Assembly: GCF_000165425.1 (NCBI RefSeq)
Contig: NW_001798963.1
Location: 62,001 to 126,000 of the forward strand
Direction of reading: 5' to 3'
DNA: 64,000 bases
Source: Paramecium tetraurelia
Taxonomy: Eukaryota > Ciliophora > Oligohymenophorea > Peniculida > Parameciidae
Both the position numbers and the translations under genes were made by a program. The notes beneath the pieces were generated by a model. That model did no database searches and had not been told where the DNA came from. It saw nothing but the letters and a program-made list of their open reading frames with translations. Below, in pieces: positions 1 to 12,109 of the stretch (within the stretch, counting starts at the first letter, position 1; each line of letters starts with the position of its first letter).

Positions 1-459
1 AATCTCATCAAAGAAAAATATACTACTTTGCAGAACAATCAGGATTATCATTTTTGTAACATTCAATTGAAACCCATTTTCGACAGTCTATGTCCTTGCA
101 TGCAAAAACAAACTATTCAACACAAACCTTCACCCATTAAAAACAAGGTGATCATCAGAAAGTCAGTCCAATAGATTAAAAAGTAGGTAAATAATGTATA
201 TAAGTAGTCTGATTAACTATCCAAAAAAGAATAGATTGACATGAGCAAACATAACAATAGTCCCAGTAACAATGGAAAGTCTAAACAGTAGATGCCACCA
301 ATTAGGTTTTACAAAGAGACCCAACTGATTAAGCCTCATCCAAGGGCATTATCAGCCAATAATCAACAACAACCTGTCAAATACTTGACTTGCTCAAGTT
401 TTATTGAGAATCCTATTGCAATCAAAACTAATCTCTTAGTTCGCAGCACTTATGAATGA
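1..459 (+). CDS. Hypothetical protein, C-terminal part (cut by window edge)
   Basis: The frame beginning at base 1 stays open to TGA at 457-459, giving the last ~150 residues of a protein that starts outside the window. It has a cysteine-rich stretch (...FCN... and ...CPCMQK..., residues ~19-35) and a polar, Asn/Gln/Ser-rich tail. A perfect-looking 21-nt intron candidate (187-207, GTAAAT...TAG) lies in phase and lacks a stop, so the protein is readable with or without it. An internal ATG at 241 could start a 72-residue protein instead. I do not recognise the family. Confidence 0.55.
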
Positions 460-765
460 AAATCTGAAATCATCTAATTTCTCAAATGTTTAACATTTTT
501 ATTATTCAATTAGTATGAATATTCAATTCTTTATATTAACATTCAAATTGTGGTAATTAATAACCAATTTCAAAAATTCTGTAAAAATATTTAAATTCAC
601 AACTTTCTCCAATTACTAGAATTGTAACCTAAAAGTTGAAAATGTTGAGCCATCGTTTATTAATTAATATTGAATAATGAATGCAGAATTGGTGTTGTAA
701 ATTAAATTCAAAACTTAAATTATAGAATAAATTTTTGATAAATAAATTAATATTCCATCAAAAGA
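460..765. other. Intergenic, 5' of ABCA gene
   Basis: AT-rich sequence with no open frame of note between the preceding TGA and the ATG of the ABC transporter. It must hold the 3' end of the first gene and the promoter of the next. No motif could be singled out. Confidence 0.6.
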
Positions 766-3700
766 ATGATGTCCATTTGGCAATAAGCCATCGTAGTTTT
801 CCACAAAAACTTCACTATTTATTACCAAGAACGGTAATACAGACAAGAGTTCTTCGTGGCTCTTCTTGTCTTCGTCATCCTCCTAGTTGGAAGTAAGAAT
901 ATACAGCATATCCTTTTTAGAAGAAACTTCAAGTTCTACTCTCCTTTAAGTTGGAGCAGAATTTTTACCCATGACTCTCTTGATCAGTTCAAGGTATATA
1001 GTCACCTCAATGATATCAGAGAAGAGTGACAGATAAAAGGAGATCTAAAAAGTAACCATCTTTCATCATTTATCTTTAGATCATGGGCTTAAAACAATCA
1101 GCATACTAATTAGGTTGGTTTCTATTCAACTTTGCAAGAATTATGGCTATCTCATTCTTCTTTCTCGTTCTGGCACTGCCCACAGGCTGCTTTGGACCTT
1201 AAGAAGAGATAATCTAAGGAGATAATGAAATAGTGACAATCCATTACTTTAGTCCAATCCAAACCATTGGTAGCTACCTGTTATATGCAATGGGATTGAC
1301 AGCATAGCAATATTTCTTAACAACGTTATTCGACCAACCTAAAAATGGAGCTGATGTGTCAATGCTACTTAACATATTCGGGTCTGTGTGTTCAGGATTA
1401 CTCAGCATCCCCTACTTTCAAAAGTACTCTACTTATTTAAAATAGTCATTCCTGGATTGTAATCGTATTTGGTATTGTATTTCCAACATTTCTGTTTGAT
1501 ATTTATCCATACAATCAAATATTAGGAATCATTTCTAAAGGCACTAAACCAGCCTTAGATCCTTCTGTTTACTTTGCATTATAAGGAGCAGAAATATTTT
1601 TTTATGGAATTTTATATTTATATTTAGAATAAGTTCTATCAAACGAATATGGAACAAATAAACATCCTTTGTTTTTTATTGGAAAAAAGTATGAAATTTA
1701 AGGAGAGGATGCTTCAAATCAATTTGAATTGCCCAACATGAACAAACCTTTTATTGGTGCAACACAATCTGAAACCTAGGAAGACAATAGTTCAGCCATA
1801 TACCATGAGGTTTTCGATAATCAAAAATAAGCCAAGGTAATGTATACATATTATAGTTGTAGAGAGCAATTTCAATTAAAAATGTGAAGAAATGTTTTAA
1901 TGATCTAATGGCTGTGAATGGTGTAACACTCCAAATGTATGATTCGTAGATTCTTTGCTTGTTAGGACATAATGGAGCTGGAAAGACTACTCTCATTTCA
2001 ATATTGACAGGTCTAATTAAAAGAGATAGTGGAGCAATCACTTATTATGGAACAGACACAGAATTTGATGTTATTAGAAATTATTTGGGATTTTGCCCAT
2101 AGAAAGACGCTCTCTATGATAGTTTAAGTTGTGATTAACATCTCCACTATTATGGAAGATTAAAAGGAATCGATGAGAAGGAACTTCTAATGGAAATAGA
2201 TTAAATAATCAATAAATGCGATCTTACTAATGACAGAATGAAATTAGCAAAATAATTGTCAGGAGGAACAAGAAGAAAATTAAGTCTAGCCATTTCATTG
2301 ATAGGACAATCTAAAGTTGTATTTCTAGATGAACCTACCTCTGGAATGGATCCAATATCAAGATAAAAGATTTGGGACATTCTAATCCAAGTTAAAAATG
2401 AAGGCAGGTGTTTAGTACTAACCACTCATCACTTAGATGAGGCTGAAGTCTTATCAGAAAGATTGGCTATCATGGCCAAAGGTAAATTGCTTACTGTTGG
2501 ATCAGTTGATTTTATAAAGATGAACTTTGGAATTGGATACCATTTGAGTCTATATGATAAGACAAACAATCCATAGGTTTGGAGTGAAAAGAGTAAGACA
2601 ATCGTAAATGTCGTTCAAAAATTCATTCCTCAAGCTAAACCAAGCAGTCAAACATCTTAAGACAGCATAGCATTCTAGGTTCCTTTTAAACTCAAAGACA
2701 AATTTTTACCCTTGTTTGAATAACTAGAAAGAGATCAATCTATTTAAGTTAACTTAATGATGAACACTCTAGAAGAAGCATTTATCAATATAGGAATGGA
2801 TGAAGAATCCTTCCTTAATAAAGCATCTGGGAAACAACTATCAAACGAAGATTCTAAAATCAACATTGACATTACAGATGAATTCAATAAAATAATACCA
2901 CCTGAATGTTTGAGTAGACCACCACAATATAATTTTGGATTGCAACTTTGGGCATGTTTCATTAAAAAGCATTATACTATGACAGCCAAAAGATATCTAA
3001 TGTGTGTGTTTATGCCATCTTTTTTTGCAGTTCTAGCTCCAGTGATTTCAAAAATAACATATAATGCAATAGAACCAACATTAGACCCTATTGTAAATAA
3101 AAAATTGGTTTACGGTGAAATTGCCTTAATTGATACTTATATCTACATATTAATTGGAGTATCCATGGCTAGTTCTTAAATTGGCAGTGCCCCTGTGGAA
3201 GAAAGAGAGAAAAAGTAGAAATATGCTTTAAATGTAATGGGATGTAGAACATTACCATATTGGTTGGGATACTATCTCTATGATATCACTATTTGTATCT
3301 TTGTGCTGATTATATTCATCATAGCAGTAAATATTTGTGATGTTCAAGCACTTAACAATGCAAATGTCTATGGACTTGTATTTTGTTGTTATTTAGCATA
3401 TTTACCTCTTGCTTATATATTGTCATGGCTATTTACATAATTTTTATCAGCTGTTAGATCCTTAGTTTTGCTTCAAATATTTGGATTCTTTTTGATTGCC
3501 TCCGTAATTTACGTTTTATGTTTTAAATTCGGGGCTATCCTTTGGATTTTATCATTCTTGTGTCCTTCATTAGCTACATTTAGTGGATTCATAACTGTGT
3601 ATAATAAAATAGCAGAAGATACTAATGAAAATGATATAAGTTCACCATTCTAAAAAGCTTATTCTTTTATTTTTATGATTATCATGATCTTTTAAGCTTG

Positions 3701-4896
3701 TCTCTACTTTTTCATCACATACTTAATAGATAATAGAGAACTCTTGGCTGCCAAATCTGGAGGGGCTTTAAGTGTTAATTAGGATGAGGATGTTATTCAA
3801 GAGGAAAAAAGAGTTGAGAACCAAATTAGCTAAGATAGAATAATTGCCAAGAAAATATCTAAAACTTATGCTAATGGATTTCAAGCAGTAAAGGGCACTT
3901 CATTTGGAATAGAACCTGGATAAATATTTGGATTATTGGGCCCCAATGGTGCTGGTAAGTCAACCACATTCAATATGATTACCTCTAAATTAAAGCCATC
4001 TACAGGGACTATATTATTAGAAAATTAGGAAGTTAAAAAAGGGTTGGGGGATGTGTATTAGAATGTTGGAATTTGTCCTTAATTTGATAGTCTTTACGAT
4101 ATAGTGAATGTTAGAAGACATCTATAAATTTGGGCTTATCTCAAGGGTTTGAGAGGAGATGAAGTGAATTAGACAATAGAATACTTTATGAAAGTGATGC
4201 AATTGACAGCTTATGAAAATACATTAGCCTCATAGTTGAGTGGAGGTAATAAAAGGAAATTATGTGTTGCTTTGGCTTTGATGGGTGGAACCAATATGTA
4301 ATTTTTTGATGAACCGTCATCTGGAGTGGACCCAATTGCAAGAAGATTTTTATGGAATGCCATACAATAAGGAGTCAAGTTAAGGTAGAGTTCTGTTATT
4401 TTAACCACTCACACTATGGATGAGGCTGAAAGTCTTTGTAATAAGATTGCAATCTAAGTTAATGGCAGATTTGCATGTCTAGGATCAGTTCAACATTTGA
4501 GAGCCAAATTTGGAGATGGATATCGAGTGGTGATTGAACCAACAAATAATATGGTAATTAAATTAATAATATTGTTAGGACAAAGCAGAGTTAATTGCTT
4601 AGGAGATCACAAAGTATTTTGGGAATATCTACATAATGAATGATACCCACACGGGCAAAATAATTTGTAAATTCCCTTTGAAAGGTTTCCAATTCCATTA
4701 GACTTTTTATTTCTTTTAAGAAAAATTACAAAAGGAATTCAATTTGATTAAGGATTTCTAAATAAGCCAACCTAATTTGGAATAGATCTTTATGTAATTT
4801 GCTGCATAATAAATCATGGAGCCTGAAGTTGAAAAATAAGCACCCCCCAGTCGTTTCCATGTAGTTGCATTGTGCGGTAACGATGAGGATGATTGA
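766..4896 (+). CDS. ABC transporter, subfamily A (ABCA-like full transporter)
   Basis: Predicted 1335-residue ATP-driven membrane transporter with the full ABCA order: TM1 near the N-terminus (residues ~28-50), a first multi-TM block, NBD1, a second TM block and NBD2. NBD1 shows Walker [10 protein letters not shown] (~368), signature LSGGTRRK (~465), Walker B VVFLDEP and H-loop [12 protein letters not shown]2 shows Walker [10 protein letters not shown] (~1026), signature LSGGNKRK (~1122) and TTHTMDEAE. Both ATP sites therefore look intact. ABCA proteins usually move lipids; the substrate here is unknown. Five introns: 893-920, 1052-1079, 1424-1445, 1837-1856 and 4554-4578. Removing them leaves exactly 1336 codons. 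A second ATG directly follows the first (769). Confidence 0.95.
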
Positions 4897-4995
4897 GATT
4901 ATATATTTTTATGATATTATATTTTCATACCATAATAATATAGGAATATCAATATTAGAGATTTCAAACATTAATAAATTAAAAACACTAAGAAA

Positions 4996-6428
4996 TATGA
5001 AGATAGGTATAGAATAAATTAAGTAAAGTAGCCCCTATTCTTTATGTGATACTTTAAGGAAGCACTTTAGTGATAAATAGCATCATTAATCCTCAATTCT
5101 TCGATTTTTCAACAATTTCTTTTTATTATTTTGCTTTTGTAATGATATTGTCCTTGATATTTTATGCTTTGACTTCTTTGAAAGATGTAAATAGCAATTA
5201 TAGAATTAGCCTGGCTATCTTATAATCAGAAGTCCTAGCAATACGGATTGTTCAAATTAAATGACACAAAAACGCAAAATATTTTAATTTTAAGCCTTGC
5301 CTTCCAATGCTAGAACTTATCCAATTATTGAATAGCAAAACCCAATATAAGAATAAAAATCAGAAAACGAATAGTATTTAATTTTAAATATTTGAAAGAG
5401 AATTACCTTGTGAAGCCTCTTTAGATGTTAATCAATTGCCAGAATTTGATATGAATTAAATTCCCTCTTTTACAAAAACTCCAGATAAATATCAATCTGC
5501 TTTTAAATCAAACAACCTAGAGAAAATATTCCAAGATTTCGATTCCAAATAGCCATCCACTTAAGCCTTTTCGATTCCAAGCTAAATTGAACAAGAAACT
5601 ATAGTTCCAATCACCAATAACGATGAATAAAAGGATGTTAATACACAGAAATAAGAAGAGAAGTCCTCTCAAATTAGTAAGAGCGAAGAGAAAAGAAGGA
5701 ACAACAAACTTCAACCATCTCTTGCTATTTAAGTGCATTCTGTTTAGAATGAGTTTATAAGTGAACAATATTCCCCAGGAATGTCAGAGAGAAACAAGAT
5801 TACTCAATCAACTAGAGCAGTGAATAAGGTTCTCATAGAGAAGAGGTTCAACATTTTTGAATACATTAGATACTGTCCAATTTGTTCCATTGACCAAATA
5901 GCAAGAGCGAAACATTGTCAGTCATGTAATAAATGTGTAAGCTTGTTACGATCATCATTGTCCTTGGGCTGGCAATTGTATTGGGGAAAGGAATAGATGC
6001 GTCTATTATTGGTTTTTAGTATTTTAGATTCAAGAAATCTACTATGCGTTTATTAGCGTATTAAGTTTCAATAAACTAGTTTTTAGACGTTGCACAATCT
6101 AGAATTTGATCATTACAATCCTCTCTTAAAGTTCTTTTCAATTTACTTTTTTACAATAACTGTATTTTTTGGTATCTTGGTTACAAGATTACTGTGTTTT
6201 CAAACATATCTTTCTTTTCTAAATTTAACCACTTGTATTATTTATTATTTAGCGTAGGGGAATTTTATAGTTGGAATAAGATCTCCTATTTGTAAGAATT
6301 ATAAAGAAGGAATGGATCTCCATTTAGTTATGGATGGAGAAGCAATCTATCAACATATTGCAGATTTAAAATACCCAAATTAACTATTTGGGAATACAAC
6401 CCAGAGAGAGTTTATAAATGAGGAATGA
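4996..6428 (+). CDS. DHHC-type protein S-acyltransferase (palmitoyltransferase), reading frame disrupted
   Basis: Integral membrane enzyme that would attach palmitate to cysteines. Two N-terminal TM segments are followed by the family DPGYL motif, a long polar insert, a CPIC/KHCQSCNKC cysteine-rich region, DHHCPWAGNCIGERN, two further TM segments and the NLTT motif. Introns: 5187-5209, 5374-5398, 6058-6086, and probably one near 5006-5022/5030. Two problems stand out. The exon-1 junction does not give a clean frame, and there is one surplus base just before the catalytic DHHC (~5949) that no intron explains. The gene may be a recent pseudogene, or the assembly may hold an indel. The stop lies 8 nt from the stop of the convergent kinase gene. 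Confidence 0.75.
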
Positions 6429-6436
6429 AATTAAAA

Positions 6437-7414
6437 TCAATCATAATATTTTATCATAGGTTCGATTAACCATTTGTGTAAAAGAGCATCCTTAGCAGTT
6501 ATTCTTTTTCTCGGATTACTCGTAAGTAATTTATCCAGGAATTGAAATCCCAACTCACTGATGCTCTATGGTCTCTAATAAAATCCCTATTTGATGCAAG
6601 CATACAGTTCCTGTTCATTCTTCCCTTTGAAAGGATAGGCAATGGCTATCAAATGATACAGGATTATCCCTAATGCCCACATGTCCACTTCATAAGAATA
6701 GCAAACAATCTTGAGCAGTAATTCTGGCGCCATATAATTTGGAGTTCCACAAAACACAGATAATTTATTGCCGTCTGTTTAGACTGCAAATCCGAAATCA
6801 ATAAGTTTAACCACACCATTGTTTATTAATACATTATCCAGCTTTAAATCTCTATGTATGATCTATTTGCTTTGAAGATAATTCAAGGCTCTTGTCATTT
6901 GTCTAATTATCTGTTTAATGTTACTTTCCGATCTATTAGAAAGATCTCTCAAGTTCTCATCTCCCCCATATTCCATTATCAAATTTATTCCCCTCAAATT
7001 GTCAACCACTTCAATCAGCTTTATTATATTTGGATGTTCCAACTGATTCAATATGTGCACCTCCCTCTAGATATTCTACTTCCTCATCATGTTCAAAAAG
7101 CATTTCTCATAAACTTTGATGGCCACAATCAAACCATCACTTTTTCTTTAGGCCTTGTAGACCTTAGCAAATTAACCCTTCCCCAAAGTTCCTTAAAATT
7201 GGTAGTTCTTTAATTAAAACCCTGGCAACTCGCTGAAGCTATTACGAAGCTATCGATTCCTTTTAAATTAGATGTTAGATTGATTTTATCCTTGAATGTT
7301 TTGATTAAAATTAGTCGAGCTAGTTTAAGGCAAACTTATAGGAGTTTAAAGCATAGATCTTACCCTTTAAGTTCTTGTAAAACCTATTCGAGGTTGGTAA
7401 GGCAAGATGTCCAT
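6437..7414 (-). CDS. Serine/threonine protein kinase
   Basis: Intronless 325-residue kinase. After a ~75-residue polar N-terminus, the catalytic domain shows a glycine loop LGKGQFAKVYKA, VAIKVYEK with the ATP-binding lysine, catalytic HRDLKLDN, DFGFA and GTPNYMAPELL, so all key residues are present and it should be active. The type is CAMK/Ulk-like; finer placement is not possible by eye. The start was chosen at 7414 because the frame stays open through a second ATG at 7354. It is tail-to-tail with the DHHC gene. Confidence 0.9.
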
Positions 7415-7459
7415 CTACCAATATAAAATTATTAATAATTCCTTAAAACCAATAAAACA

Positions 7460-8045
7460 TATATATGAGTACTATATTTTCCCTAATTTATTCGATCTTA
7501 AAATTATGAGAATATTTATGATAATTCATTACTTGCAATAACTGTATTAAATCCTCAGTCTTCCAGGACTAAACCTCCCCCTATTCAAACAAACTAAATC
7601 ATTCACTGAATGGATTCCAAGAGCCCCTCTAAATCAATTCTACTAAGTTAACAAGATTTTATCAATACAGAAATAGTATCTACTGATTTTATCCAGTATC
7701 CCCCCTGAAAATGTTTGACCTAAGTAACACTCTCGGGATTAAAACTGAGTATTGGATACAAGTAATTCTTATCTTCCTCTTTTAAATTACCACCTACTCA
7801 AAATTCAATATTAGCTTTGCAACACTTTATTTGATTATGATATCTATTTATTTCCTTTAAATTAAGCTGTAAATTTGAAGATAGTAATTGAGATTTATCA
7901 AATTTTCTTAAACTCTCAAAATCTTCAATCAATGAATTTGAATTAATGATTAACCAACAACAATCCTATTTTCCTATAATTTCAACTTTCTTTATAGAAA
8001 TGAGGCTATAGAATATAATCATTCAATAGCATATCCTTATGATTT
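7460..8045 (-). pseudogene. Decayed or unresolved coding-like region
   Basis: On the minus strand there are two protein-like stretches rich in TAA/TAG glutamine codons: one around 7750-8000 (..LIEDFESLRKFDKSQL..) and one around 7440-7620 (..SWKTEDLIQLLQVMNYHK..). They are broken by in-frame TGA codons and frame changes that standard 20-32 nt introns do not cleanly remove. No family was recognised. It may be a relic of a duplicated gene or a gene whose introns I failed to place. Confidence 0.35.
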
Positions 8046-8189
8046 TTAAATATTATATGTAATTTTATAATAATGGATCTAAGTCACATTCTCCATCTAT
8101 TTTGAATTAGGAAATAATGTTTAATAAAAACTAAATTAGTGACACATATAAATCAAAATAACAATGTTTATATATTATTATACAATCAT

Positions 8190-8771
8190 TCATCTAAAAA
8201 TTAATTATCCCACAACAATGCAACAGAATGCCCAATTTGTACCCCAAAGCTAAGTTAAATTATTATTAAATTCATTTTATTTGTAACCAATAAATCCTAA
8301 AATAGGATTAAATTGATCGAGAGTAACATTGTTTAATTCAATATAAAATGGCCAGAATCCTAATATCAATACCATACTTATCAAATAATCAATGTATTTA
8401 AGCTATTTAGATATTGAGGGTGGTTTTGGAATTTTCGATTACTCAGCTTCCCACTATTTTATAAATGACTCCTAATATTCCTCATATTATTTCTTTAATT
8501 ATTCTAACAATTCCTCCTTTGGAATCAATTATCGCTGAAGTTTACTATACTTTGCAAATGTCTCAGTTGTATTCAATGTCTCAGCATCCTGTTTCATCTT
8601 TTAGACCTCTGATTTGAGAGATTGATATTGTGTGGATAGTTCTGTTTCTGGAACCTAAGGAGGCGCTTTGTTTGCAAATTGTTACTATTTCAATTCATCT
8701 TGTTTTCTCAAATAAGAAATCGCATATTTGTATATCAAAACAAAGAGCAATGTTAAAATGAGGCAACACAT
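8190..8771 (-). CDS. GET1/WRB-like tail-anchored protein insertion receptor
   Basis: Intronless 193-residue membrane protein. It has a short luminal start, TM1 (residues ~3-18, LILTLLFVLIY), a cytosolic basic coiled coil holding the WRB/Get1 hallmark FAKYSKLQR (~80), then two hydrophobic segments (~115-135 and ~165-190). This topology and length match Get1/WRB (about 175-235 residues), the ER subunit that with Get2/CAML receives tail-anchored proteins from Get3/TRC40. The identification rests on topology plus the coiled-coil motif, so it is good but not certain. Confidence 0.75.
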
Positions 8772-9084
8772 TTATATTATTATTTGATGTTTATAATATT
8801 AATTGTTTATTTGCCTTAAGCATCCGAAATCTCATTAATTGAATTTACAACTGTGTAGTAGAAATCATCTATCATCACAAAAATATGAAAGAAATGCTGA
8901 CTCAGAAATGAGAACTAAGAAGAATTGTATATTCTCCTTCTAGACTTTATTATAAAAGCACTGATAATAAAATTATGAATTGAAGTGTAAAACTATTTAG
9001 ACACATAAATCAATTATAGATTTTATATTAAAAACGTAGCCATTAGAAATGCTCAATTGATTTGATGATCTATATTACCAATAT
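8772..9084. other. Intergenic between GET1-like gene and tRNA
   Basis: AT-rich, about 310 nt, no supported gene. It contains the promoter side of the GET1-like gene and, on the left of the tRNA, the tRNA 3' flank. Confidence 0.5.
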
Positions 9085-9091
9085 AAAAAAA
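9085..9091 (-). terminator. RNA polymerase III terminator of tRNA-Arg
   Basis: A run of seven T on the minus strand begins 1 nt after the tRNA 3' end, the usual Pol III stop signal. Confidence 0.8.
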
Positions 9092-9092
9092 C

Positions 9093-9162
9093 GTCCCACC
9101 GAGGAATTGAACCTCGAACTCGAGAGCCGGAATCTCACGTGTTACCTTTACACTAATAGGAC
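9093..9162 (-). tRNA. tRNA-Arg (anticodon CCG)
   Basis: A 70-nt cloverleaf can be folded by hand. It has a 7-bp acceptor stem GTCCTAT/GTGGGAC (two G-U pairs), D stem GTGT/ACAC, anticodon stem TGAGA/TCTCG with loop TTCCGGC, and T arm CGAGG-TTCAATT-CCTCG. The anticodon CCG reads CGG. There is no intron and no encoded CCA. A box (TAGTGTAAAGG) and B box (GGTTCAATTCC) promoter elements are intact. CGG is a rare codon in this AT-rich genome. Confidence 0.93.
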
Positions 9163-9247
9163 TTGCCTTGAGAATCATGTATTAAGCCTATATATATACT
9201 CAAATTTCATAATTTAGGGAAACTAATTATAGAATCACACTTATAAA

Positions 9248-10527
9248 TCATTATAATTCAGATTTGAAGATCTTCTGCATTCTTAATTTTTTTGGCAAAT
9301 TTTATTTTCTCTTTCTCATTATTTTGTTTTGTTTTTATTCCACCTCCAAGTTTCCTTGCTCTTACTCCACTTTAATGATTTAATTGAAGTGTCTCAAGTA
9401 TGGTTTTTCTATGGTGTTCTCCAAATCTTCCAAAGTCTGTTAACACTCTTTTCCCTCGTGAAGGTAATAACTTTGCAAAGCCTCTGTCTTATTTTAAAAA
9501 TCCTGCCATTTTTCAGAGTACGGTTTTTCAGGCGATTTCTCTCTTTCTATCCTATGTCTATGAGAAATGAAGACTGGAGAACTATTGTTACCCGCATTCA
9601 ATCTGATTATGGATTAATGGAGAGTAGTCAAATTGCTTGGAGTTACCCCAATTATGGCAGGTGTAGTTCCTACAGTAGTTGGTACAGTGGTGATTTTGGT
9701 TATACTCATTTTTTTAAGTGGAGAATGATCCTAGTTGTCGGGAGCAGTCTTGAGAGTAATGCTCTTTCTGAACATCAAGAGTTGCTGCTCTTTTGTTTAT
9801 TTCATTAATCTGTTGGTTGTTTCATGATAGAATTACAAGTATCCTTCGTTAGGAACAGATTCCTTCCTTCCAATTACTATACCTCTTTCTTTTAAATATT
9901 CCTTAAGTATATAGTATTTTTCATCAAGACTTAATTAATGCTGTTCTTTCTTTGCTCTTGGATGAGAACTATTAAAATTAAGATAAAATTCTTTAGTGTC
10001 AGTGTTTCTTGCAGTTTGGAAATTGATGGATGTAATTTTATTGAGTAGATCACTTTCTGTTAAGGTAATGTTGCGATGATTCATTCTTTCTTTGATTCGA
10101 TGGAGATTGTAATGAGTTTCGAGAGTAGCTGCTGATTCATGTACGAATTTAGTTTGCATTTCAGGTGGGAATTTGAGTTTGACTAAATCTACTTGGGGTG
10201 TTGGACAATCTTCTCTTGCGAGGTTTTCCAATTCCATTTCCAATTGTTAACTGATGGCAGCAATCTATTCATCCTAATGGTTTATGAATCTGCGACTCTG
10301 GGATTGGAATTTGAGATGCTGCATAATCTGACGAACCTTCCTGTGTTCGATGTAATTGAGTTCTTTGATGGGTTTAGAGAGATCGATGAATGTGTTCAGA
10401 TTTTTGAGGGGTTTGAGTGAGGAATCGAATTTGGCAAAATGTTAGCCAGCCCTTATTAGGATATACTGTACATCACTTTAAAAGTAGGTTTGTTGAGTCC
10501 ATACCTCTTGGGCAATTAAAAGTCCAT
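9248..10527 (-). CDS. Hypothetical protein, 416 residues
   Basis: One intron (10476-10504, 29 nt). Removing it joins a seven-codon first exon to the main frame and gives 417 codons. The protein is charged and largely helical, with no signal peptide or TM segment. Predicted coiled coil covers residues ~60-110 and the C-terminal ~70 residues, and a Ser/Thr/Pro-rich linker (..TTVPTTVGTTP..) lies in the middle. The C-terminus is strongly basic (KRKQNLPKK), which could be nuclear or microtubule binding. I do not recognise a family. Confidence 0.8.
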
Positions 10528-10576
10528 TCAAAATAAATATATAAAATAAGAGTTATAAATTAGTTGAAATAATTAT

Positions 10577-12109
10577 TCATTGTTTATTAGCATCATCCTA
10601 ACCAAACTGTGACAACCCGACTTTGTTGGGGTACACTTGAATCAACTGTTAAGAACTGAATTTCTTCTTGGTTTTCTAGGGTTGTTTGTTTATATCAGTC
10701 AATTGCATCAATTTCCTTTGATTGGTAATCAGATTAATCAGTTATTGCATGAATTCTAGATTAGCATAATATAAAGTATTTGTTTTATCATTAACTAATG
10801 CAAATTAGATATCAAAAATATCTTCGTGTTTCAGGTGTTCAACTGAATCAACATTATACTAAACCTTGGGCACTGCTAACTTATCAATAGACAATTGATC
10901 ATCCTCAGTTTCTAAGTTGATATTCAATAGACATCTCGATAGCGAGTTCATTATTGAAGGAGTGTTCATAATGACTTCATCGGGTTCCACTTGAATGTCA
11001 TACTTCTTTTCATCTGTCGGTGTACTTGCAGATTGAATTTTTATTTTCCTCTACTAATTCAACATTTTATCAAGATCGTTCTTGGCAATACTCAACAATT
11101 TGTTCTTGAGTAAATTGTCCTTCCCTAGTAGTTTATTTTCTAATTACATTCCCTCACTAATTTGCATCTCTGAAATCAGTTTCTATATTTTGTCCATATC
11201 ATCTTAATTCAATTTCCTATATTTCGAAGAAGAATTTGAAGAAGTATCACTATCGTAACCTGAGTCTGTTTAATTCAATAACTCATAGAACCTCTTCTTC
11301 AAGTCAAAACGAGATCTCTTTCTATTCAATGGCCACTCCCTTTCGACTCTCTTCCATCTCTTCCCGTACTTCTACACCAACTATAGCAATTATAAATCAT
11401 CTTCAATTTTAAAAGCCTCTCTTGATATCGAAGGATCAATCGTATTGTACCAACGATCTTAAGATTACTTATCAGACTTGTTCAGGACATTGGCCATACA
11501 CTTCCAATTGATGGCCAAAGAATTATTCAAATAGTTCATTATCATGCTTTATAATGTCTAATCTTCCTGGGCTGTCCACAACAACCCTCTTTGTGTATGA
11601 TGATGGATCAATTCAGTCCAATGGGTTTTCAATTCCTTAACTGATCGATTCAATAGATTGCCTAACTCCTTCCATGAATTATGTTACACTCCCAATTTAC
11701 AAATTGTCCAAATCAAGATGCGAGATTCCTCCTACGTCCATTGTTGGCATCTCTAATTCTATTGCACATTCTCCACAATCTCCAACATAGACCTCTCATC
11801 TTCGTAACCAAAGCTTCTTAGCAAAAATTACAATCTTGGCTCGACTTCATTCACCTAAATTGGACCCATAGACTTTAGAGATTGAATAAACTATTCATTC
11901 TCGTTACGCTTTGACTTTATCAAACTCCAGAAATACGCATTCTACCCTGGATTTTGATTTTCGAAGTATTTTGTTGTCTTCCTCTAGGGACTCTTACAAG
12001 CATCAGAACTCAAAGAGAAAGAGTTTCTGCGTTTCTGTGCTTCACAATCAAACACTGAATGCCCATTGGGAATTCTTCGACGACGCAAATCAAATTTAAC
12101 CTATTACAT
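10577..12109 (-). CDS. Myb/SANT-repeat DNA-binding protein
   Basis: Intronless, 510 residues. Three consecutive Myb/SANT repeats lie at residues ~118-275. Repeat 1 has QQWTQEESRILIWTICK and SWKELGNLLNRS, repeat 2 has LLWTAQEDQTLQSMI and WKCMANVLNKS plus DRWYN, and repeat 3 has FKIEDDLQLLQLVQKYGKRW. A basic N-terminus (RRRRIPNG) and an acidic/Ser region after the repeats follow typical transcription-factor layout. Probably nuclear; it could be a Myb-type or SNAPC4-like factor. Target genes are unknown. The start at 12109 is the first in-frame ATG. Confidence 0.88.

Noticed and set aside
5937-5996. A 60-nt GT..AG stretch that could be read as an intron in the DHHC gene
   Set aside because: It is twice the normal intron size here and would remove the whole DHHC active-site motif.
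9329-9808. Plus-strand open frame of 159 codons with hydrophobic residues
   Set aside because: It is the antisense shadow of the minus-strand gene 9248-10527, whose frame is fixed by an intron and codon count.
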